Below, piece after piece: positions 35,858 to 42,817 of a DNA stretch of 42,817 nt. Each line of letters opens with the position of its first letter. Positions within the stretch are counted from its first letter, which is position 1. A model generated the notes under the pieces. It made no database searches. It saw only the letters and a list, made by a program, of their open reading frames with translations, and was not told the origin of the DNA. This stretch comes from Desulfitobacteriaceae bacterium (lineage in GTDB: Bacteria; Bacillota; Dehalobacteriia; Dehalobacteriales; Dehalobacteriaceae). The DNA lies in the NCBI GenBank assembly GCA_028709045.1, contig JAQVXR010000003.1, positions 1-42,817 of the forward strand. The letters are read 5' to 3'. A program made the translations under genes and the position numbers.

Positions 35858-36745
35858 TTATGCCCGGGCTTTTGTCAACTTCTTTTGAGTGTAGTTATTT
35901 CTCAATTCAACCCAAATCGAGCTGGCAATAAAAATAGATGAATAACATCCACTGATAATTCCAATCAATAAGGCTAAGGCAAAAACCTTAATGGTAACGC
36001 CCCCAAATAGAATTAATGCAACCAGAGGAAATAATGTGGTCACAACAGTATTAATAGATCGGGCAAGAGTCTGCATCAAACTATGATTAACCAGATTTCC
36101 TACATCTTCTATCTTTCTAGTAATGTTCAAGTTCTCTCTGATCCGGTCAAAAATTACAATGGTATCATTAATGGAATAACCGACAATAGTTAATACCGCC
36201 GCAACAAAAGAACTATCAACCTCTAACTGCAGAATGGAAAAGGCACCTAAAATCACAAATACATCATGGAGAAGGGCAATAATGGCTGCAATGGCAAATT
36301 TAAATTCAAAACGGAAAGTAATATAGATAACCATTAATACCGCAGCAATAGCCAATGCATACAAAGCTTTTAATGTTAATTCTTTCCCAATCACCGGGCC
36401 AACATGCTCATTTCTCAGCACTTCATTATCTCCAAATTTAGAAGATAAATCTGCAATAAGTGCTTGATTCTGTTCTTCGCTAATCACACCAGTACGCACC
36501 AAATAATTATTATCCTCGGTCTCCTGAACGGAAAAGCCTTGTTCAATATGTTGGGAAAAAACTTCCCGCACTTCGGTCGAGGAAACTTCTTGGGTGAATT
36601 TTATTTGCATTAAGTTTCCACCCGTAAAGTCAATACCCAGGTTTAACCCTTGAATAAATAAAGAAATGATCCCGGGGATAATGATAAAGAGAGAAAGAAT
36701 ATACCAAATTTTACGCCTTTTAATAATTTCAAAACTTAATTTCAT
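35858..36745 (-). CDS. secF: Protein translocase subunit SecF
   Basis: RND-type accessory of the Sec translocon, six predicted membrane helices. The first is followed by the SecF hallmark NLGIDFTGGNLMQIKF (about 31-46), and the later membrane block contains YSINDTIVIFDRIREN. The 295-residue length matches stand-alone SecF. It follows secD by 13 bp as a separate gene; in B. subtilis the two are fused. Confidence 0.96.
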   Translation of the reverse strand: MKLSFEIIKRRKIWYILSLFIIIPGIISLFIQGLNLGIDFTGGNLMQIKFTQEVSSTEVREVFSQHIEQGFSVQETEDNNYLVRTGVISEEQNQALIADLSSKFGDNEVLRNEHVGPVIGKELTLKALYALAIAAVLMVIYITFRFEFKFAIAAIIALLHDVFVILGAFSILQLEVDSSFVAAVLTIVGYSINDTIVIFDRIRENLNITRKIEDVGNLVNHSLMQTLARSINTVVTTLFPLVALILFGGVTIKVFALALLIGIISGCYSSIFIASSIWVELRNNYTQKKLTKARA

Positions 36746-36758
36746 CGTTCTCCCCTCC

Positions 36759-37967
36759 TTATATCCCGTACAATTTTTTATTTTTAAAAAGATTAATATC
36801 TGATGTCCATTTAATTAACAAGCGGGTCAAAGTGATTGCGGTAAACATACTGGAAATAATCCCGATGCTTAACGTCACTGCAAACCCTTTAATAGAACCT
36901 GTCCCGAAATAGAACAATACACCGGCCGCAATCAGCGTAGTCACATTTGAATCAAAAATTGCCACAAAGGCTCTCTTAAACCCGGAATCTATCGCAGCTC
37001 TCAATGTCTTTTTCGTATTTAACTCTTCTTTTATTCTTTCAAAGATAATAACGTTGGCATCAACCGCCATCCCAATGGAAAGAAGAAATCCGGCAATGCC
37101 AGGTAAGGTAAAGGTTACATGGAGAAGGTTATGAATCCAAAGTACCAACAGAATATAAAAAATGAGAGAAACATTGGCCAGAACACCGGGCAATCGATAA
37201 TAAGCGATCATAAATATTAATACAACAAGAATGCCATACATTCCGGCGGTAAAGCTCTTGTCCAGCGAATCCTTCCCAAGAGTAGGACCTACTGTCCGCT
37301 TTTCCATGATTTCAACATTTACCGGCAGAGCACCGCCTCTTAAAAGAGCGGCATTTTCAGCTGCCTGTTCAAATGTAAAGCCACCGGTAATCCGAGCTTG
37401 TCCGTTCATAATCGGTTCATCCACATTAGGACTCTGTATTACAGTTCCATCCAGGACGATACTAATAGGCTGATCTACAAGGCGAGCAGTTGCCGAGCCG
37501 AATTTTTTCGCACCTTCCGAAGTAAACTCTAGACTGATTTCCGCCTGACCGGAGACGGAGTCTATACGCGCCTGTGCATCTTTCAGATCGGCACCTGTCA
37601 CAACTACCTGTCCTGCCGGATCTCTAAACTCAAGTTGAGCTGTCCGGCCCAATATTTCAATTGCTTTGTCAGGATTGTCCACTCCAGCAAGTTCTATGAT
37701 CAGACGGTCGTTGCCCGCCGGCTGAATAATCGGTTCGGTAACACCGAACTCATCTACTCGATTGCGCATCACAGCGGTTAGCTTTACCATATCACTGTCG
37801 GTTATTTCTTCTCCTTCATTAGGGATTGCCTGAAGCACCACGTGGGCCCCTCCCTGCAAGTCCAACCCCAGGTTAGTCCGGTTTTTAATTGGATCCAGAG
37901 AGAAATAAACTGCTGCGGCTATCAGTATAACGATTAATAAAAGTTTAATACCGCTTCCCCGGTTCAT
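36759..37967 (-). CDS. secD: Protein translocase subunit SecD
   Basis: Partner of SecF using the proton or sodium gradient to aid export. From ATG 37967, 402 residues: membrane helix 1, the signature RTNLGLDLQGGAHVVLQA (about 31-48), periplasmic P1 domain, and a C-terminal block of five helices including GMAVDANVIIFERIKEEL. The P1 domain is the short Firmicutes form (E. coli SecD is about 615). AAGGAGG lies 8 bases before this ATG; the frame extends ten codons upstream. Confidence 0.96.
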   Translation of the reverse strand: MNRGSGIKLLLIVILIAAAVYFSLDPIKNRTNLGLDLQGGAHVVLQAIPNEGEEITDSDMVKLTAVMRNRVDEFGVTEPIIQPAGNDRLIIELAGVDNPDKAIEILGRTAQLEFRDPAGQVVVTGADLKDAQARIDSVSGQAEISLEFTSEGAKKFGSATARLVDQPISIVLDGTVIQSPNVDEPIMNGQARITGGFTFEQAAENAALLRGGALPVNVEIMEKRTVGPTLGKDSLDKSFTAGMYGILVVLIFMIAYYRLPGVLANVSLIFYILLVLWIHNLLHVTFTLPGIAGFLLSIGMAVDANVIIFERIKEELNTKKTLRAAIDSGFKRAFVAIFDSNVTTLIAAGVLFYFGTGSIKGFAVTLSIGIISSMFTAITLTRLLIKWTSDINLFKNKKLYGI

Positions 37968-38005
37968 TAATTTTTCCTCCTTAACAAAAAAATTCATACT
38001 TCTAG

Positions 38006-38035
38006 ATTATAAACCCGGGCACAGTTTATTGTCAA
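38006..38035 (-). promoter_or_regulatory. SigA-type promoter for secD-secF
   Basis: TTGACA (38035-38030), 18 bases, TATAAT (38011-38006) on the minus strand, about 40 bases before the secD ATG and after the yajC terminator. Confidence 0.85.
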
Positions 38036-38076
38036 TTAACAGGAACTTATCCCGGACACATGGTATTTAAAACAAT

Positions 38077-38103
38077 AAAAAAACAGACCCCTAAGAGAGG
38101 TCT
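38077..38103 (-). terminator. Rho-independent terminator after yajC
   Basis: 8-bp stem (AGACCTCT with AGGGGTCT, one G-U pair), 3-base loop, followed by GTTTTTTTATTG on the minus strand; it overlaps the yajC stop by two bases. Confidence 0.9.
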
Positions 38104-38389
38104 ATTTTTGTTCATCTGATTGCAGCGAACCAATGGAAGATTTTAAAACTTCGATCTCCACTTTATCCGCCACTTTTAGCCAAACGGAATTATCTTTTAC
38201 CCTGGTAATAGTTCCAAGGATACCGCCCGCTGTAATAACATCGTCATTAGCTTTTAACGATGAAATCAGGTCACGGTGCTGTTTTTGCCTTTTTTGTTGC
38301 GGTCTGATCAAAACCAGATAGAACACCGCAAATATAAAGACAAAATAAATAATTGTTCCACTCCAGCCACTCAAATCTACTTTCACCAC
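38102..38389 (-). CDS. yajC: Preprotein translocase subunit YajC
   Basis: Small single-pass membrane partner of SecDF. The 95-residue product has a membrane helix (IIYFVFIFAVFYLVLIRPQ, about 14-32) ending in the diagnostic RPQQKR, then a cytoplasmic region with SLKANDDVITAGGILGTI. It starts at GTG 38389 or the adjacent GTG 38386. It is upstream of secD but separated by a terminator and a new promoter. Confidence 0.94.
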   Translation of the reverse strand: MVKVDLSGWSGTIIYFVFIFAVFYLVLIRPQQKRQKQHRDLISSLKANDDVITAGGILGTITRVKDNSVWLKVADKVEIEVLKSSIGSLQSDEQK

Positions 38390-38482
38390 CTTTTTTCCAA
38401 TAGTTACTTTTTTCGCTATTCTTTAAATAAATCCTTTTTCGTCTGCAACTTTTTCCAGTAATTTTTTAAAACAATCTACAAA

Positions 38483-39607
<1,125 letters not shown>

Positions 39608-39647
39608 CTAATTCTCTCCATAAATTATTTTATTAAACACAACAAAA

Positions 39648-40670
39648 TTAGATAATCAACATCGCATCTCCGAAACTAAAAAAACGGTACCTTTCTTCAA
39701 CCGCCAAGCGATATGCCTGTATGGCATTTTCATGACCGGCAAAAGCGGAAACAAGCATCAGCAAAGTGCTTTTTGGCAAATGAAAGTTGGTTATTAAAAC
39801 ATCTACTGCTTTATACTTATATCCAGGATAAATATAGCAATTACTCCAACCTTGGCCAGGAGAGACAAACCCTCTTTCATCAGCAACAGTTTCCAATGTC
39901 CTCGTCGAAGTGGTCCCAACACATACCACCCGGTTCCCCTCTTTTTTAGCTTTATTTATCTTTTCAGCGTTAGCATAATCAATTTGATAATATTCAGAGT
40001 GTATTTGGTGCTCTTCAACATTTTCAACTTTCACCGGGCGAAAGGTCCCGAGTCCAACATGAAGCAACACTTGGGCAATAATAATTCCTTTATTTTCAAT
40101 GGTTTCTAAAAGTTCCCGGGTAAAATGAAGGCCGGCAGTAGGCGCAGCGGCAGAACCCCTTTCCCGGGCATAAACCGTTTGATAACGGCTGCCATCAGCT
40201 AATTCCTCCCTAATATAGGGGGGAAGCGGCATGTGTCCGACACGATCAAGAATCTGAAAAAAATTTCCCTGATACTTAAAATCTAAAATCCGTCCTCCTG
40301 CTTCCGTCCGGTCAGATACTTCCGCTTCCAGTTCCCCGAGAGAAAATATTAATTTCGTTCCGGTTTTTACTCGCTTTCCCGGCCGGACAAGTACTTCCCA
40401 CCGGTCATTAGCTAGTTGTTTGAGTAAAACTACTTCTATTTTACCACCTGATTCTTTCACGGCAAACACCCTGGCAGGAAGCACCTTTGTATTGTTTATC
40501 ACCAGGACATCTCCTGGATTAAGATACTCCACTACATCCCGAAAAATTTTATGTTCAACTGTTCCGCTGTCCTTATGTAGCACCATTAAACGAGAAGAAT
40601 CTCTTGGTTCCACCGGATGTTGGGCAATCAATTCTTCCGGTAAAAAATAATCAAACTCGGCTACTTTCAT
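39648..40670 (-). CDS. queA: S-adenosylmethionine:tRNA ribosyltransferase-isomerase
   Basis: Turns preQ1-tRNA into epoxyqueuosine-tRNA using the ribosyl part of SAM. 340 residues from ATG 40670 (AGGAG upstream), beginning [19 protein letters not shown]. Typical segments: [44 protein letters not shown] and [18 protein letters not shown]. The frame extends 18 codons upstream without support. It follows spoIID after a terminator. Confidence 0.97.
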   Translation of the reverse strand: MKVAEFDYFLPEELIAQHPVEPRDSSRLMVLHKDSGTVEHKIFRDVVEYLNPGDVLVINNTKVLPARVFAVKESGGKIEVVLLKQLANDRWEVLVRPGKRVKTGTKLIFSLGELEAEVSDRTEAGGRILDFKYQGNFFQILDRVGHMPLPPYIREELADGSRYQTVYARERGSAAAPTAGLHFTRELLETIENKGIIIAQVLLHVGLGTFRPVKVENVEEHQIHSEYYQIDYANAEKINKAKKEGNRVVCVGTTSTRTLETVADERGFVSPGQGWSNCYIYPGYKYKAVDVLITNFHLPKSTLLMLVSAFAGHENAIQAYRLAVEERYRFFSFGDAMLII

Positions 40671-40732
40671 GTCTCGCTCCTGTCTCCCCATAATTCTATC
40701 GCTTAACCTTATCAGTATAGTCAAAAAAAATA

Positions 40733-40762
40733 CAAAATAAAAGCCCGGATTAACTCCGGGAC
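40733..40762 (-). terminator. Rho-independent terminator after spoIID
   Basis: Perfect 6-bp GC-rich stem (CCCGGA with TCCGGG), 5-base loop, followed by CTTTTATTTTG on the minus strand, about 37 bases after the spoIID stop. Confidence 0.86.
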
Positions 40763-40798
40763 AAAATTTCCCTTGATCTTGAAACTAATTATAAGTCT

Positions 40799-42229
40799 TT
40801 AATAACTATCCACTGTCAATTTTCCGTCTCTTTTATCTTGATTATAATAGTGTTCAATAATCTCTCTGTAGTTCGCCCCGTTAGCGGCCATTCCCTGTGC
40901 TCCCCACTGGCTCATGCCGACTCCATGTCCGTAACCGTATCCTTTGAATATAATTTGTTCCGACCCGCCTTTCAAAGCCGTATTGCCATCCCGGGTAACA
41001 ACCTGGAAAGGTTCTTTCCGGTCATTACTGTCCACAACAAAACCTCCGGCCCCAATGATTTTTAACCCTGCTGTCCCCTCTAACCTGCGCCTTTCACCGG
41101 AGCCGCTTTCAATCACAATCCTTTTACTCCCTCCACCGGTTACATTAAATTTGGTACTCTTCAATCCAAACAATGTGCGGATATTATCGCGGTAAACATT
41201 AGCTTTACCCTTAGTGCCAATCAGCTCTATCCTCGTTACCCGATTGGATACCGTTGATGATTTTCCGTCTCTTCCTTCCCGATAGATTCTCATTTCTTGG
41301 AAACTGCCGATATTTATCGGAGAAGCTGTCCGCTCATTATACTTACCTATTGCGTCCTCGATTTCAGCTAATGAAAAAATCTTCTCCCAGCGATAAGACT
41401 CCGACGCCCATACCTGCCCGGTCTTATCCCCGTATTCTACTGCATACTCATCCTCAGGAGATGGTACCCCCTTTAAATAAGGTAAAGATTCATTCCATAC
41501 GTTTTCACTGTCCTCTGTATAACCACCAGCATTGGAATGAAAAAAAGCCTGTATAATTTCTTTATCTCCGTTTCCCCGATAATAAATCACTTCCCCTTGA
41601 GTTTCATCAACAGCTTGGATTGCCTTTTCCGCACCAAAATCCATCTCCGCGCTGTATCCCCCATATACCTGAGTTGAAGTATTTGTGCCCAAATCATATT
41701 TTAAACCAGTACCGCATAATGCCAATGCATAGGTGCGGGATACTACAGCTTGTGCCTTAAGAGCCTCTTCGTGAGCACCGGCTCCCATTTCCCTGCCCAC
41801 AACACCATATAGATAATTTTCTATACCAACATGATTTACCGCCAATAAGCACCTGTTATCAATACTTACTGTAATACCATCCCTGTACTGGATATTCTTA
41901 AAGCTGAAAACATTTTTATCGGATTTATCTTGAGGTAAAGCGACTAAAGGCCCGGAAAACGGGATATTATCTTGTTCCCCGTTCACTTCAACATTGAGAT
42001 TGCTCCCTGCCAGATTAATTGTAACTATATCTCCTGGTCTTAGTTTTCCAATTGACCAGTTGGTCGCAATGTCACGTAACTCATAGCATCCAGATTGGAT
42101 TCGATAAGAAACGGAAGTAACATCCTGAGCCAAACATACTCTCATCTCAGGTGTCTCCTTACTGCTCGCTGAGCTTAAGAGCATAAAAATAATTAATACA
42201 ACTAAAATCAGCCTAAAAATCTTCTGCAA
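40799..42229 (-). CDS. spoIID: SpoIID/LytB domain protein
   Basis: Probable lytic transglycosylase of the engulfment machinery. The 476-residue product has an N-terminal membrane/signal segment (IFRLILVVLIIFMLLSSAS) and a SpoIID domain with GVVGREMGAGAHEEALKAQA, the catalytic-type Glu in REMG, then RTYAL, HSNAGGYTEDSENVW and the terminal GYGHGVGMSQWGAQGMA. The longest frame starts with GTG inside the ribosome site GGTGGGTGG; the TTG at 42229 is better spaced. SpoIID paralogues exist, so orthology to B. subtilis spoIID (rather than LytB-like) is probable, not certain. Confidence 0.9.
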   Translation of the reverse strand: MQKIFRLILVVLIIFMLLSSASSKETPEMRVCLAQDVTSVSYRIQSGCYELRDIATNWSIGKLRPGDIVTINLAGSNLNVEVNGEQDNIPFSGPLVALPQDKSDKNVFSFKNIQYRDGITVSIDNRCLLAVNHVGIENYLYGVVGREMGAGAHEEALKAQAVVSRTYALALCGTGLKYDLGTNTSTQVYGGYSAEMDFGAEKAIQAVDETQGEVIYYRGNGDKEIIQAFFHSNAGGYTEDSENVWNESLPYLKGVPSPEDEYAVEYGDKTGQVWASESYRWEKIFSLAEIEDAIGKYNERTASPINIGSFQEMRIYREGRDGKSSTVSNRVTRIELIGTKGKANVYRDNIRTLFGLKSTKFNVTGGGSKRIVIESGSGERRRLEGTAGLKIIGAGGFVVDSNDRKEPFQVVTRDGNTALKGGSEQIIFKGYGYGHGVGMSQWGAQGMAANGANYREIIEHYYNQDKRDGKLTVDSY

Positions 42230-42308
42230 AAAAACCACCCACCTGTTATTACAATTAAACTTCCTCTAAAAAATTAATATTTCGACACAGGAAGTGTATT
42301 TCCTGCGC

Positions 42309-42336
42309 AAAAAAAGACACAGTCTTCAACTGCGTC
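42309..42336 (-). terminator. Rho-independent terminator after the charged repeat protein
   Basis: 8-bp stem (GACGCAGT with ACTGTGTC, one G-U pair), 5-base loop, followed by TTTTTTTG on the minus strand. A run of eight T on the other side suggests it could also work on the plus strand. Confidence 0.88.
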
Positions 42337-42353
42337 CAGATTTTTTTTAGAAC

Positions 42354-42817
42354 CTAATATTTTTTAAAGTGACCATTTTCTCCCCAGTGATATTCCCATT
42401 TTTCTTCTGTTTCTGCTTTATTTTCGTCTGCGCCGCGCCAGTTCTTCAGTATCCTCGGATAAAAAATAATTCTTCCCTCTTTTTTTCTTATCCCGCTACT
42501 ATCTAATGATTCCTTTGCGCCGCTGTTCATTTCCTCTCTGGGAACTCGCTTCTTATCTTCACCAAGATTGATCATTTTCCGCGTGCCCAGGGAATTGCTC
42601 CCGCTTTTTTCTTCCTTATCTTCGCTTTTTTCTTCTTTAACACGATGTTCAAGCTCTTTCTTTTGTTTGATTATTTCTTCTTTAACTTGACGTTCAAGCT
42701 CTTTCTTCTCTTCCTTTTCTTTGGTTATCTCCTCTTTAACACGATGTTCAATCTCTTTCTTTTCTTTCTTCTGTTTGATTACTTCTTCTTTAACATAACG
42801 TTCAAGCTCTTTCTTTT
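42354..42817 (-). CDS. C-terminal part of a charged alpha-helical repeat protein (5' end beyond window)
   Basis: Not recognised as a family. The frame is open from the right edge to the stop at 42354, about 153 residues. The first 69 residues are almost only Lys, Glu, Arg, Ile, Leu and Val, in four repeats that begin KELER, KEIEH, KELER and KELEH, with lengths 18, 18, 15 and 18 residues. Eighteen residues are five helical turns, and the E/K pattern fits a single alpha helix or coiled coil. A non-repetitive tail follows (NSLGTRKMINLGEDKKRVP...), ending NGHFKKY, with tryptophans in EEKWEYHWGE. A shorter start at 42575 is only an internal Met. A spore-coat or cell-wall role is possible because of spoIID, but that is a guess. 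Confidence 0.75.
   Translation of the reverse strand, partial: KKELERYVKEEVIKQKKEKKEIEHRVKEEITKEKEEKKELERQVKEEIIKQKKELEHRVKEEKSEDKEEKSGSNSLGTRKMINLGEDKKRVPREEMNSGAKESLDSSGIRKKEGRIIFYPRILKNWRGADENKAETEEKWEYHWGENGHFKKY

Overview
The window is a stretch of chromosome from an endospore-forming, Gram-positive anaerobe of the Clostridia, most like the Peptococcaceae/Desulfotomaculum group. This rests on the sporulation genes (sigK at the left edge, spoIID at the right), strong GGAGG ribosome sites, a T-box leader, a Firmicutes-type 6S RNA, and a gene order that closely follows the B. subtilis yrr/yrv region. Every convincing gene is on the minus strand, so transcription runs from high to low coordinates throughout. 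I see no tRNA, rRNA, insertion sequence, prophage or CRISPR array.

Layout from right to left (the direction of transcription): the C-terminal end of a highly charged repeat protein (42.4-42.8 kb); spoIID, queA, tgt and yajC; secD-secF behind a near-consensus promoter; a small LapA-like membrane protein; a very long recJ, then relA, dtd, an MBL hydrolase and hemZ; a T-box leader with hisS-aspS; the 6S RNA gene; a CsoR-controlled operon (csoR, a small membrane ORF with an in-frame TGA, trxA); rarA; nifS-nifU-mnmA; a PRC-barrel / zinc-ribbon / YtxH operon; an AI-2E family transporter and alaS; ireB, an aldo/keto reductase-ferredoxin fusion, and ruvX; a stand-alone DUF1292 gene; vanW; mltG-trmR-trhP-DUF4911; a BtuFCD-type ABC importer; a class B penicillin-binding protein; and sigK.

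Common themes are translation and tRNA wobble-base modification (alaS, hisS, aspS, dtd, mnmA fed by nifS, tgt/queA, trmR/trhP), cell envelope and sporulation (mltG, vanW, PBP, spoIID, sigK, ireB), protein export (secDF-yajC), and recombination, repair and stringent control (recJ, rarA, ruvX, relA).

The most unusual item is the ORF at 22636-22785. It has a good start and ribosome site directly after csoR, runs into an in-frame TGA after codon 24 (Cys-TGA-Gly-Met), stays open for another 24 sense codons, and ends exactly at the ribosome site of trxA. A stem-loop with a GGU-containing loop begins 11 nt after the TGA, the layout of a bacterial SECIS element. I read it as a candidate selenoprotein: a tiny membrane protein with a Cys-Sec pair, under a copper-type CsoR repressor whose palindromic operator lies just after the promoter. 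Other points to check are a recJ gene that seems to lack a normal start codon (candidate ATT), an extra C-terminal domain on the ABC ATPase, a 22-bp-arm inverted repeat before the importer, an alaS leader without a T-box, and the repetitive helix protein at the right edge.
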